A DNA stretch of 14,976 bases from Pseudomonadota bacterium (GTDB taxonomy: Bacteria; Pseudomonadota; Gammaproteobacteria; Burkholderiales; Thiobacillaceae), in assembly GCA_021791235.1 (NCBI GenBank), contig JAJYXA010000499.1:1-14976 (forward strand), written 5' to 3'. Made by a program: the position numbers and the translations under genes. A model generated the notes under the pieces. It was not told the DNA's origin. It saw only the letters and a list, made by a program, of their open reading frames with translations, and did not search any database. The first letter of the stretch is position 1, and each line of letters starts with the position of its first letter. This document shows, piece by piece, positions 1 to 8,202 of the stretch.

Positions 1-3000
1 CAACTCGGACAAGGCAGTGATGCCGGCAGTCCCCGCAATCCCGCCCAGGGTGTGAATCGCACGGCGCGCATGCTCGCTGACCGCGCTGTTCGCAACCTCG
101 GCATGGCGTTCGGCCTCTTCGCTCAATACCGCCAAGCGCTGATGCGCTTCGGTCATGAAAATTTCGTAGAGGCCGGTGGAGAGACAAACCGGTCCGATGC
201 AGATCTCGTCCGGCGGCTCCACGTGGGATTCAGCGCCAAGCGATTCGGCGTCGCCTTGCGGGGCCGCAAGTTCTGCATGCGTTTCCGCGTGCATCGCATC
301 GGCACCTTCCTGGACGGCTGGCTCAATACCAGACGACGCCACAGGCGTTGCATATTCGATGATCGCACCCACCTCAGGCACGGGCAGCTCAAACCGTGCC
401 TCTTCGGCTTCAGGCTGAACGTCGTCCACCATGATCGATGCGGCATCGGCATTCGCTTCGCTGCCTGCGTGCCCGACCAACTCGACCGGAGTTTCAGCGG
501 CGGCGGCCTCGGCATCATCGGCCGCCTCAGTTTCCAGTGCGGCGAATGCGTCCTCATGCTCGACAACGGGTTCGGTCGCTGACAGGACCAGCCAATCGCT
601 TTCCGCTTCGGTATCGGCCGCAACGTCCACTTCGACTGCGGCCACCGCCTCGACCTCCGGAACGGCTGTCACGTCGGTTTCCACTACCGCCTCGGCTTCT
701 GCCGGCGTCCCGATTTCGGCAACCATTCCGGACAAGTCCGGCGCATTCGCAGCCGGCGCTTCGGCAACATGCTCGACCGGAGCAGCAGCCTGAACCGGCG
801 CCACATCCAGCGGCTGTCCCTGTGCTACGCGCTCGACCGCCGCCAGCAGGGCGGGAACCGGCAGATTCGCGGGCTGATTGGCCTGCAGCGCGTTCACCCA
901 GTCCTGGAACACCCCCCGGGCACGCCCGACCAGACGCAACAGGTCGCCGCTGGCCGGCTTTTTCTCGGCCAGCCAGCCGTTCATCAACTGCTCGTGCCGC
1001 CACGCGGTTTCGCCCAGCTCGTTCAGCCCGACCATGCGCCCGCTGCCCTTCAGCGTGTGGAAGCCGCGGCGGATGACCGTAAGGGACGCCTGGTCGTCGG
1101 GGTTGCTCTGGCAGGCCTCGCAGGCCTCACCCAGCGTCACCAGCACCTCGTTGGCTTCTTCCAGGAAGATTTCCAGCAGTTCCGCCTCGGATTCTTCGGG
1201 AATCGAAACCAGGAGCATGTCCTCGACAGGAGCGTTGTCGACGGCTGCATCTGTGACCACCTCCGGCTCGGCCGGTTCGGACGCCGGCTGCACAATTTCG
1301 ACCATTGCACTGTAGGTGGGCGCCGCTGTTTCGGCGACAGGAAGTTCAACCGGTTCGTTCGCCGCCTCGGCGAACGTCGACAGGACAGCCTCGGCAACCG
1401 GCTCGGCAACCTCTTCGATCTTCAGCGGAATATCGAGTGCTGCCCGGTCGGGCAACGCCAGGCCAGTCAGAGCGGCGATGTCGGCATCTAGCGCCTGCGG
1501 CGCTGCTAGCGCATCCTTGCAGGAATCGAGCGCGGCGCGCGTCTGTTGTTTCAGCGTGGCATCGTCGATCAGTTCGGCATCGCGATTGAGCTCAGTCAGC
1601 GTATCAAGGAATTTTTTTTTTGTGGCGTCGTCAGGTTGATCGCGCCACGCCACATAACTCTCCTGCACACCGGCCTTGCGCGCGGGCAAGCCGGATTCGA
1701 CCGTGTCCTCGAACGCGCTTTCGTCAACGCTATCGGCATCGATCACGCCGAATTCGATCAGCACGGGACGCAGGATCCTGACGGCGTCGGCACGGCCGGC
1801 GCAATAGGATTCGATATACAGCCCCAGGCTGGAGAAGGCATCGGCCAGACGCTGCTGGGTTGCCTCGTCGGGATGACCCTCGCTAGCAAACGATTGCACG
1901 GTGGCGGTGGCTGCGCCAAGCAGGCTCGCGGCGTCGGGCAATTCGAGCATGGTCAGTGCGCCCTGCGCCTGCTGTGCCAGCGCGGGCAAGCCGGCCAGCG
2001 CCTCGCGCTCGCCGGCGTCGCGGAAGAAGGCATCCAGTGCCTCTTCCATCTGTTTCAGGTTCTGGCCGACTTCCTGCGCCATATGCACCAGCATGTCGCG
2101 TTCGGCTTCGCGCTGGTTGCTGGAATCAACGACATTGGCCGGCATTTCGCGGCCTTCGATCAGCGCACGCAGGCGCGCCTGCTGGCTTTCGGCGCGGGCG
2201 GCGAAGTCGCTGTGCAGGACATCTTCCTGGTCGACGGCGTTCTGCATGAACAGCAAGGTGGACGCGACTTCCAGGTCCATCTGTTCGCGCGCGTCGCCTT
2301 CACGACCTGCCGTTGCAGCGGCCGCCGCCGCCAGTTCGTCCAGCAAGAGCTTCAGCCTGCTGGCGTCCAGCATCTGCGCCTGCGGCAGCATGCGTTCCAG
2401 GTGGGCCAGGAATTGCGGTAGCTGGGCGGCATCGCCCTCGACATAGGCGTGCCAGCTATCGCGCGCCGCCTTGAGGCTCGTCTGCAGGGCATCCAGCACC
2501 GGGCGCATGCGCGCCAGTGCTTCGGGGTCGAGCATGCCGCGGCCGGGGAGATAGCGATCGAGGCCGAAGGTCGCGCGGACTTCGGCGGCGCGGCCATCCA
2601 GCGTCTGGCTTTTCGCCACGAAGAACAGGGCGTCGCGCAGCAGGCGCTCGGCAACCTGGGGCGAGCCCTCCATCAGGCGGCGCATTTGCAGATCAACGCG
2701 CGCGAGCAGTTGCTTGACATGGAAATCGGCTTCGACGCCACGTGCGATCAGGCTGTCGACAAAGCCGACGCAGGCCCACCAGAAGGTTTGCGAGGCCTGC
2801 GAGGGTGCAATGCGTTCGATTGCAGCCAGTGCGTCGCGCATCCGCCTCAGCCCCTGCTCCGCCTCGATATTGCGCAGGAAGGCCAGCAGGCCGCGCTGGA
2901 ACAGGCTGCGCGCGGTTTTGACTTCAGCCGCCAGCGCCTCCTGCGTCATCGCATCGTTGGCCGCCTTGCCGTGCGCCCGCGTGCGCAGATCGGGGAAAAA

Positions 3001-3420
3001 CAGTTCGCCTTCGAACACCCGCTCCGCACCTTGCAGTTCGCGCAAGCGCTTGTAGAGGGGGAACAGCGCCAGTTCGCCGCTGCCGCGTCCGTCGGCCAGG
3101 TCCTTGACCCAGCGCTGCAGGCCTTCGATGGCATTGCGCAAGGCGCGCAACACTTCGTCGTTCGCCTGCATGCGATTCTCGTTGATGTCGCCCAGGGTGG
3201 ACTCGAGTGCACCTGCGAGGGTGGCCGCGCCTTCGAGGCCCACCATGCGAAGCGCGCCGGTCACCTGGTGCGCATCGTCGGCTGCCAGGCGCAGGGCATT
3301 GGTGAGGTCGACATCCACGCCGTAGGCCTGCACGCGCCCGAGGGCGGCTTGCAGGGCGGCATCGATGTCCCCTCGCACCCAGTTCAACGGGCCGGTATCG
3401 TAATCGAGTAAGGCGCTCAT
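1..3420 (-). CDS. pilL: PilL/ChpA, twitching-motility chemosensory kinase (N-terminal 1140 residues, cut by window edge)
   Basis: The frame is open from the ATG at 3420 to the window edge with no stop, so 1140 residues are visible. By family, this is the cytoplasmic CheA-like kinase of the type IV pilus chemosensory system. Residue 51 is a histidine in an HQVTGALRMVGL helix, typical of the ChpA N-terminal phosphotransfer-like domain. A second such helix near 483-490 (QQAQGALTML) has Gln where the phospho-acceptor would be. A canonical Hpt motif, HTLKGSGRM, has its histidine at 788, and another (HTLGGIAG, His1123) is cut by the edge. Low-complexity Ala/Glu/Val/Pro linkers lie at about 660-735 and 860-1075. 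The kinase core, CheW-like and receiver domains expected further on are outside the window. An AGGAA sequence 8 nt upstream supports the start. It follows pilJ after 69 nt with no pilK between. An A10 run encodes Lys601-603. Identity is firm from order and motifs; the symbol could equally be chpA. Confidence 0.9.
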   Translation of the reverse strand, partial: MSALLDYDTGPLNWVRGDIDAALQAALGRVQAYGVDVDLTNALRLAADDAHQVTGALRMVGLEGAATLAGALESTLGDINENRMQANDEVLRALRNAIEGLQRWVKDLADGRGSGELALFPLYKRLRELQGAERVFEGELFFPDLRTRAHGKAANDAMTQEALAAEVKTARSLFQRGLLAFLRNIEAEQGLRRMRDALAAIERIAPSQASQTFWWACVGFVDSLIARGVEADFHVKQLLARVDLQMRRLMEGSPQVAERLLRDALFFVAKSQTLDGRAAEVRATFGLDRYLPGRGMLDPEALARMRPVLDALQTSLKAARDSWHAYVEGDAAQLPQFLAHLERMLPQAQMLDASRLKLLLDELAAAAAATAGREGDAREQMDLEVASTLLFMQNAVDQEDVLHSDFAARAESQQARLRALIEGREMPANVVDSSNQREAERDMLVHMAQEVGQNLKQMEEALDAFFRDAGEREALAGLPALAQQAQGALTMLELPDAASLLGAATATVQSFASEGHPDEATQQRLADAFSSLGLYIESYCAGRADAVRILRPVLIEFGVIDADSVDESAFEDTVESGLPARKAGVQESYVAWRDQPDDATKKKFLDTLTELNRDAELIDDATLKQQTRAALDSCKDALAAPQALDADIAALTGLALPDRAALDIPLKIEEVAEPVAEAVLSTFAEAANEPVELPVAETAAPTYSAMVEIVQPASEPAEPEVVTDAAVDNAPVEDMLLVSIPEESEAELLEIFLEEANEVLVTLGEACEACQSNPDDQASLTVIRRGFHTLKGSGRMVGLNELGETAWRHEQLMNGWLAEKKPASGDLLRLVGRARGVFQDWVNALQANQPANLPVPALLAAVERVAQGQPLDVAPVQAAAPVEHVAEAPAANAPDLSGMVAEIGTPAEAEAVVETDVTAVPEVEAVAAVEVDVAADTEAESDWLVLSATEPVVEHEDAFAALETEAADDAEAAAAETPVELVGHAGSEANADAASIMVDDVQPEAEEARFELPVPEVGAIIEYATPVASSGIEPAVQEGADAMHAETHAELAAPQGDAESLGAESHVEPPDEICIGPVCLSTGLYEIFMTEAHQRLAVLSEEAERHAEVANSAVSEHARRAIHTLGGIAGTAGITALSEL

Positions 3421-3457
3421 GGTGTGTGTTCCTGACGTTGTTTGCTTGGCCTGGGTC

Positions 3458-3485
3458 GGCTGACCGCTTTAGGTTATGGTCAGTC
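3458..3485 (-). other. Intercistronic inverted repeat between pilJ and pilL
   Basis: On the plus strand GGCTGACC (3458-3465) and GGTCAGTC (3478-3485) can form an 8-bp stem with one G-U pair and a 12-nt loop. It lies in the 69-nt gap between the pilJ stop and the pilL start. No U-run follows in the direction of transcription, so it is not an obvious terminator. It could be an mRNA processing or stability element. The structure is read by eye, and the functional role is a guess. Confidence 0.3.
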
Positions 3486-3489
3486 CCGA

Positions 3490-5610
3490 TCAGGCGAGCT
3501 TGAAGCCTGCAACCGAGTTCTTGAGATCCTGAGCCAGCTGCTTCATGCCGCCGATCGAGTCGGCAGTTTGTTGCGTGCCGCTGCTGGTCTGTGCCGAAAT
3601 GGACTTGATGTCCTGCATGGTTTCGGCCACCTTGGCAGTCGACTCCGCCTGGCTCTGCGTGGCCGAGGAAATGTCGGCGATCAGGCCGGCCAGCTTCTTC
3701 GACACGTCGCCGATCTCAGCCAGCGTCTGGCCTGCCGCATCGGACAGCTTGGCGCCTTCGACCACGCCCTGGGTCGAGACCTCCATCGCCGCCACGGTAT
3801 CGTGGGTATCCGACTGAATGGTCTTCACGATCGCCGCGATCTGCTTGGTCGCATCGGCCGAACGTTCCGCCAGCCGCTGCACTTCTTCCGCCACCACCGA
3901 GAAGCCGCGACCGGCCTCGCCCGCGGATGCGGCCTGAATGGCGGCGTTGAGCGCCAGCACGTTGGTCTGTTCGGTAATGTCGGAAATCAGTTCGACGATT
4001 TCGCCGATCTCCTGCGATGATTCGCCGAGGCGCTTGATTCGCTTCGAGGTTTCCTGGATCTGTTCGCGCAGGCCGTTCATGCTGGCAATGGCGTTGGCCA
4101 CCGCCTGCTGGCCCTTCTCGGCAGCCGCCAGCGATTGTTCGGCCACACGGGCGGACTCGGCGGCGTTGCCCGACACCTGCTGCACTGATTGCGCCAGGCT
4201 CACCACCGCAGCCGAGGTTCCCTCGATTTCCACCGTCTGACGGTGTGCCGCCTGTTGCAGCGAATCGGACACCTGGCTCGCCTGGCTGGCGGCCTGGTCC
4301 ATCTGCTGCGCGGCATTGTTGATCCCGCGCACCAGGGTACGCAACTCCTCCACCGTGTAGTTGATCGAGTCGGCCACCGCACCGGTGATGTCCTCGGTCA
4401 CGCTGGCGTTGATGGTGAGGTTGCCTTCGGCGAGTTCACCGAGTTCGTCCATCAGACGCAGAATCGCTTCCTGGTTGCGGCCGTTTTCCTCTTCGCTCTT
4501 GCGCGCCCGCGACTTGGTCTCGTTGATGTTGACCAGTCCCAGCATCACCAGCGAGCCGATCGCCAGCAGGCCGAACAGGGCGGCCAGCAGATAACCGGCA
4601 CCGCCGATGGACTGATAGTCCTTCGACAGCTGGTCGGTGTCGGCAAGCAGCGTATCGCTGCCGGTGAACAGGTTTTTGGCCGAGACCTTGGCTTGCAACA
4701 GCGGCTGCGTGTTGGCCAGCACCGCGCCCACCACCTCGACCATGTCACCCATGTTGCTTCCGAGATCTTCCAGCGTCGCCATGCTGTCTTCGTTGCGGCT
4801 GGCTCCGCCTGTCATCAATGCCTGCACCGTGTCGCGGAACGAGGTCGTGTCCTTCTCCAGCTGCATCACCACGGCCGGGTCGATCAGTTCGGCCGACAGC
4901 AGCAGGTTGGCGTTTTTCGGCAGACGCTGGCTCAACATGACCAGATGGTTGGCGCGCGACACCTCGCGCACGCTGGCGCCCGAATCAGCCAGCTGGCTGG
5001 CGAGCTGCTCGGCCACCTCCTGCAGATCGACGCTCAGGTCGTTAATGCGTTTGATGTTTACGCTCATCGCCACCAGGTTTTTCTGTTGCGACAGGATCTG
5101 AGCGACCTGCGGGTTGAACTTCTTCCACTGTGCGTCAATTTTATCCAGCGTTGCGCGCGCCGCGCCGCTGGACGCGGGCACCGTATCGTCGCCTTCGGCC
5201 AAGCCCTTCAGGGTCGCTTCAAAGCTGGTTTTTCCAGCCGCCAGCTTCTTGAAGGCTGCGGCATTACCCAGAACGGACTGTTGGGCGGTCAGCGGCAGGC
5301 GCTGCGACAGCACCTTCAGTTCGCCCGCCCGCGTTTCGTAACCGGTACGGTTGTTGATCTGGATCGAGCTGTAGATGGTGAATCCGGCGGCCAGGAGCAA
5401 GGAGATAATCAGTGTGCCGCCGGTATAGAGATATTGCTTTTCGACGGGCAAATTGCCGATCAGGGGCGCCTTGCCAGGCTCCTTGTCCGCCAGTTTGCGC
5501 ACGGTCTGCATGATCAGGGTGGTGTGTTCGCCCCCGCCTTTTCCCGTGACCTTTCCCGTCATGCGGCCCGCCAATCCTTTTAGGCCATTCATCGTGATTG
5601 CCATGTTCAT
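3490..5610 (-). CDS. pilJ: PilJ, type IV pilus methyl-accepting chemotaxis receptor
   Basis: This 706-residue inner-membrane receptor should sense pilus or envelope signals and control PilL through PilI. A cytoplasmic N-terminus is followed by TM1 (about 61-81), a periplasmic sensor region (about 85-335) of the PilJ type, TM2 (about 338-361), a HAMP-like stretch (about 362-415) and a long coiled-coil signalling domain. The highly conserved hairpin tip lies at about 541-575 and contains [15 protein letters not shown]. The C-terminus (SVAGFKLA) has no NWETF-like tether for methylation enzymes. The length matches family members. Two starts are plausible: ATG at 5610 (AAGGA 8 nt upstream) and ATG at 5604 (GGAG 8 nt upstream), differing by two residues. 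It sits in pilG-H-I-J-L order, 50 nt after pilI. Identity is secure. Confidence 0.95.
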   Translation of the reverse strand: MNMAITMNGLKGLAGRMTGKVTGKGGGEHTTLIMQTVRKLADKEPGKAPLIGNLPVEKQYLYTGGTLIISLLLAAGFTIYSSIQINNRTGYETRAGELKVLSQRLPLTAQQSVLGNAAAFKKLAAGKTSFEATLKGLAEGDDTVPASSGAARATLDKIDAQWKKFNPQVAQILSQQKNLVAMSVNIKRINDLSVDLQEVAEQLASQLADSGASVREVSRANHLVMLSQRLPKNANLLLSAELIDPAVVMQLEKDTTSFRDTVQALMTGGASRNEDSMATLEDLGSNMGDMVEVVGAVLANTQPLLQAKVSAKNLFTGSDTLLADTDQLSKDYQSIGGAGYLLAALFGLLAIGSLVMLGLVNINETKSRARKSEEENGRNQEAILRLMDELGELAEGNLTINASVTEDITGAVADSINYTVEELRTLVRGINNAAQQMDQAASQASQVSDSLQQAAHRQTVEIEGTSAAVVSLAQSVQQVSGNAAESARVAEQSLAAAEKGQQAVANAIASMNGLREQIQETSKRIKRLGESSQEIGEIVELISDITEQTNVLALNAAIQAASAGEAGRGFSVVAEEVQRLAERSADATKQIAAIVKTIQSDTHDTVAAMEVSTQGVVEGAKLSDAAGQTLAEIGDVSKKLAGLIADISSATQSQAESTAKVAETMQDIKSISAQTSSGTQQTADSIGGMKQLAQDLKNSVAGFKLA

Positions 5611-5630
5611 CGCTCCAGTCCTTCCTCATC

Positions 5631-5644
5631 GGCGCCAGTGCGCC
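5631..5644 (-). other. Short GC-rich inverted repeat between pilI and pilJ
   Basis: GGCGC (5631-5635) and GCGCC (5640-5644) form a 5-bp stem with a 4-nt loop in the 50-nt pilI-pilJ gap, upstream of the pilJ ribosome site. No U-run follows it on the minus strand. It may be a minor intercistronic hairpin, or chance in GC-rich DNA. Confidence 0.2.
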
Positions 5645-5660
5645 CGGTTTTAATGATCAA

Positions 5661-6182
5661 TCAGTTGCCGATCTGCGCTTCGACCTTGAGAAACTCGGCA
5701 TTGCCGAGCAATTGTCCGAAGTCCATGTCGCACCAGTCGGCACCCGCCTCGTCCGCATACTGGCGCGCGATCCAGGGATGCGCCGCGTGCGCGTTGCGCA
5801 GCTGGTAACGGTTGATGTTTTTCAGGCCCAGGGTGCTGCGCACCAGCAGGGCCGCGTTGACGCCGAAATCATGGTGCGGAATCAGCAGGCGGCAGTCGGC
5901 ATGGTCGGGCGTCACGCCCTGCCCCATGAAATCGGAAAAATCGCTCACCGCAAACAGATTTCCGCGGATGTTGGCAACGCCGCGAAACCATCGACGCGCG
6001 CCAGGCACCTTGACGATGGGCGGCACCGGGATCACTTCCTCGGTGTCGGACAGGCTCACCAGCCAGTTCACGTCGCCCACCCGGAAACCCAACCGGGAGC
6101 CGGAATTGTCGCGACTGGCCGCCGCCTGCAACTGCTGCGAAAGTTGGGTCTGAAATTCGCGCAGATTGAATTTCTTGGCCAT
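5661..6182 (-). CDS. pilI: PilI, CheW-like adaptor of the pilus chemosensory system
   Basis: A 173-residue cytoplasmic CheW-domain protein that should couple the PilJ receptor to the PilL kinase. The CheW fold is recognisable from LGFRVGDVNWLVSLSDTEEV near residues 31-50, then a VPGARRWFRGVANIRGN segment near 69-85, which is the usual receptor and kinase contact surface. Aspartates and hydrophobic strands follow (AVSDFSDFMG). The length is normal for PilI. The ATG at 6182 lies 10 nt after the pilH stop. No strong ribosome site is visible (GAGC only), so translation may be coupled to pilH. It could be called a generic CheW protein, but its place between pilH and pilJ makes PilI the best call. 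Confidence 0.93.
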   Translation of the reverse strand: MAKKFNLREFQTQLSQQLQAAASRDNSGSRLGFRVGDVNWLVSLSDTEEVIPVPPIVKVPGARRWFRGVANIRGNLFAVSDFSDFMGQGVTPDHADCRLLIPHHDFGVNAALLVRSTLGLKNINRYQLRNAHAAHPWIARQYADEAGADWCDMDFGQLLGNAEFLKVEAQIGN

Positions 6183-6192
6183 GGTGGAGTGC

Positions 6193-6558
6193 TCAGCCCA
6201 GCGCCTTGATTTGCGACAGCAGGTCTTCCGGCTTCACGGGCTTCACCAGGTAGGCTTTCGCGCCCTGGCGCATGCCCCACACCTTGTCGGTTTCCTGACC
6301 CTTGGTGGTGCACATAATGACCGGGATATGCTTGGTCGCGTCTTCCTTGGTGATCATGCGGGTCGCCTGATAGCCGTTCATGCCGGGCATCACGACATCC
6401 ATCACGATCAGGTCGGGCAGGGTCTGCTTGGCCTGCGCTACGGCTTCCTCGCCGCTTTCGGCCATGCTGACCAGATAGCCGTTCTTGACCAGCAACTCGG
6501 ACAGGAAAAAGCGCTCGGTGGGGGAATCATCCACAACCAGAATTCGGCTGATCGCCAT
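6193..6558 (-). CDS. pilH: PilH, CheY-like response regulator for twitching motility
   Basis: A 121-residue single-domain receiver. Acidic residues Asp10-Asp11 follow the first strand (ILVVDD). The phospho-acceptor is Asp54 in LIVMDVVMPG, the conserved Thr lies in VIMCTTKG (84-85), and Lys106 is in YLVKPVKP. No output domain is present, so it should act by protein contact. In Pseudomonas, PilH is linked to pilus retraction or acts as a phosphate sink opposing PilG. A GAGGAG ribosome site lies at 6566-6571, 7 nt before the ATG. The gene follows pilG by 21 nt and precedes pilI by 10 nt, consistent with one transcript. The split between PilH and PilG rests on gene order and on the KVWGMRQGAKAYLVKPV segment typical of PilH. 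Confidence 0.93.
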   Translation of the reverse strand: MAISRILVVDDSPTERFFLSELLVKNGYLVSMAESGEEAVAQAKQTLPDLIVMDVVMPGMNGYQATRMITKEDATKHIPVIMCTTKGQETDKVWGMRQGAKAYLVKPVKPEDLLSQIKALG

Positions 6559-6579
6559 ATCTATGCTCCTCGAAAAAAA

Positions 6580-6972
6580 TTAAGCGCCCGCGCACGCGTG
6601 CTCGCGCACCGCCGTCAGCAACGTGTCCTTGGTAAACGGTTTGGTCAGGTATTCGTCCGATCCCACCATGCGGCCACGCGCACGGTCGAACAGCCCGTCC
6701 TTGGACGACAGCATGATGACCGGCGTGGTGCGATACTTGGCATTGCGTTTGATCAGCGAGCAGGTCTGGTAGCCGTCGAGTCGCGGCATCATGATGTCGA
6801 CAAACACCACGTCCGGTTCATGGTCGGTGATCTTGGCCAGCGCGTCGAAGCCATCCTGCGCCAGGATGACCTCGCAGCCTGCCTGGTTCAGAAAGATTTC
6901 CGCGCTGCGGCGTATGGTGTTGCTGTCATCGATGACCATCACCTTGACGCCTTTCAATGCTTCGTTATCCAC
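6580..6972 (-). CDS. pilG: PilG, CheY-like response regulator (GTG start)
   Basis: A 130-residue receiver protein when started at GTG 6972. In Pseudomonas-type systems PilG promotes pilus extension. Features are VMVIDDSNTIRRSAE at the N-terminus (Asp15-Asp16), phospho-acceptor Asp59 in VVFVDIMMPRLDG, Ser89-Ser90 in VIMLSSKDG, and Lys111 in YLTKPFTKD. The GTG is chosen because GGAG (6979-6982) lies 6 nt upstream and the resulting length matches the family. Upstream in-frame alternatives are an ATG at 7032 without a ribosome site and a TTG at 7092 inside a terminator; both add residues that PilG proteins normally lack. It is the first gene of the pilGHIJL operon. No convincing sigma-70 promoter is visible in the 118 bp upstream. 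Confidence 0.92.
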   Translation of the reverse strand: MDNEALKGVKVMVIDDSNTIRRSAEIFLNQAGCEVILAQDGFDALAKITDHEPDVVFVDIMMPRLDGYQTCSLIKRNAKYRTTPVIMLSSKDGLFDRARGRMVGSDEYLTKPFTKDTLLTAVREHACAGA

Positions 6973-6978
6973 ACGTTT

Positions 6979-6982
6979 CTCC
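6979..6982 (-). promoter_or_regulatory. Ribosome binding site that decides the pilG GTG start
   Basis: Read on the minus strand, GGAG lies 6 nt upstream of the GTG at 6972. Neither alternative upstream start has a comparable site, so this motif favours the shorter 130-residue PilG. Confidence 0.6.
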
Positions 6983-7090
6983 AGCAGGGTCTCGGGTAGG
7001 CGGCACGTGCCACCCCCCTGTGTGGTAAACATTACGGCACCGGTTCGGGCTTCTTTAGTGCCTGAACGCCGCAGGGGACGGGCAGCAAAC

Positions 7091-7121
7091 AAAAAGGGCG
7101 TTGCTACGCAACGCCCTTTTT
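7091..7121 (-). terminator. Strong rho-independent terminator after the secreted-protein gene
   Basis: AAAAAGGGCGTTGC (7091-7104) and its exact complement (7108-7121) form a 14-bp perfect stem with a 3-nt loop. Five A residues on one flank and five T on the other give a U-run on either strand. On the minus strand it lies 21 nt past the stop of the secreted-protein gene and should insulate it from the pilG operon downstream. Confidence 0.9.
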
Positions 7122-7142
7122 GCTCGCCATGGAGCGAAATCT

Positions 7143-8048
7143 TTACTGCTGCCAGGACTCCCCGCTGGATTTTTTCTCCACCCCGGCCACCGCACTCATG
7201 GTTTCGAGGATGGTGCTCGGCAGGGAAGAGATCCGCATGAACTGCCCCATGCCCACATCCGGGAACGCCAAGGCGATGCGGAAGCGGCCATGCGGCGACT
7301 CGACCTCCTTGTCGACCACGTAAATCTCGTAGGGCAGGCCGGCGATACTGTTCTGCATGTCGATTTTCTTGATCCAGTCGCCGTCGCTGTTCTCGCCGTC
7401 GTTCATCGCAACGCCGAATACGGCCAGTTTGCGATCCGGCATCACGATCTCGTAGACCTTGGTCGTCTTGCCCGTGCCCTTGGCCAGATTCTCGCGCACG
7501 GTCTTCACCGCCTCGGCAAAGCTGCCATATTCGGCCAGCTTGTTCTTGTACGAATCCAGGCGCTCCATGCCGATCATGTAGCGGTAGTTGCTCAGGCTGC
7601 CGGCGGATTCGTCACCGCCCACGCCCTTGCCCGCCCCCAGCGCATCCTGCAGGCGCGTTTGCAGGGCCTTGACCGCCTCCTCCTTCTTGGCAAACCCCTT
7701 GCGGAAATAGGCGCGATACCAGTAGTCGGGATTGGTGTACACCACGCTGCCGTCGGCCTTCACCCCCACGCGAATCGCCGCGCCCAGGATGGCATTGCCC
7801 CCCACCGAGCCCACCTCATCGAGCATGGCATCGTCGGTCGCGATGACCACGCCATACCCCGCCAGGGTTTTGGGGAAATATTTGCCGATCACCTTGAAAC
7901 CGCCACCCTTGAGCTTGGACTCGACCGCTGCCGCCGCCGCCTGCACGCTGCCGCCCTTCACCGAATCCCCCTGGATATAGGGGGAAATCGCCCATACGCT
8001 TGCCGAGAAAACAAGCAGGACCCACGCTGTAATCCACCGCATAATCAT
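7143..8048 (-). CDS. Uncharacterised secreted protein, weakly DUF302-like
   Basis: A 301-residue protein that I do not recognise. Residues 1-20 form a signal peptide (MIMRW, a hydrophobic stretch, then SVWA before ISPY), so it should be periplasmic or secreted. The mature part has no cysteine. Residues about 35-115 (VESKLKGGGFKVIG, then GAAIRVGVK and VVYTNPDYWYRAYF) and about 205-270 (KLAVFGVAMND, GLPYEIYVVDKE, FRIALAFPD) loosely recall the alternating strands of DUF302-type domains; this is only a resemblance. The middle is helical and charged. AGGAG at 8055-8059 lies 6 nt before the ATG at 8048, which supports that start; a second ATG two codons in is possible. The gene has its own terminator, appears monocistronic, and sits between rubredoxin and the pil operon. 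The opposite strand is also open here but has the composition of a shadow frame. Confidence 0.75.
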   Translation of the reverse strand: MIMRWITAWVLLVFSASVWAISPYIQGDSVKGGSVQAAAAAVESKLKGGGFKVIGKYFPKTLAGYGVVIATDDAMLDEVGSVGGNAILGAAIRVGVKADGSVVYTNPDYWYRAYFRKGFAKKEEAVKALQTRLQDALGAGKGVGGDESAGSLSNYRYMIGMERLDSYKNKLAEYGSFAEAVKTVRENLAKGTGKTTKVYEIVMPDRKLAVFGVAMNDGENSDGDWIKKIDMQNSIAGLPYEIYVVDKEVESPHGRFRIALAFPDVGMGQFMRISSLPSTILETMSAVAGVEKKSSGESWQQ

Positions 8049-8202
8049 TATCGTCTCCTAATTAAATGTTATTTTTCAACGCCGTCTCATCCCACCATGG
8101 GCAGGCTGCCTCACGATGATGCCGCGCGTGTCACAACCCACTCACTTCCCCTGCAATAACGTACCAGTCCAGATTTTTCTTGAACGAAATCAACAAAATG
8201 CC
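8049..8202. other. 154-bp non-coding gap between rubredoxin and the secreted-protein gene
   Basis: No ORF or structured RNA is apparent. On the minus strand the 30 bp next to the 8048 start is AT-rich, with the secreted protein's ribosome site at 8055-8059. It probably carries that gene's promoter, but I cannot pick clear -35 and -10 boxes. No terminator-like hairpin is visible after the rubredoxin stop. Confidence 0.5.

Noticed and set aside
345..840. Apparent repeats in the Ala/Glu/Val-rich part of pilL
   Set aside because: Low-complexity linker coding with no fixed repeat unit; not a tandem repeat or CRISPR array.
4189..5583. 464-codon plus-strand frame opposite pilJ
   Set aside because: It lies wholly within pilJ, which is identified by clear domains; the composition is that of an antisense shadow in GC-rich DNA.
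6998..7013. Sigma-54-like -24 box (TGGCACG on the minus strand) and palindrome GGCACGTGCC upstream of pilG
   Set aside because: The -12 GC dinucleotide is missing at the required spacing, and the implied RNA start would fall almost on the pilG ribosome site.
7101..8159. Long plus-strand open frame opposite the secreted-protein gene
   Set aside because: His/Arg/Leu-rich product without recognisable domains; the minus-strand frame has a signal peptide, ribosome site and terminator.
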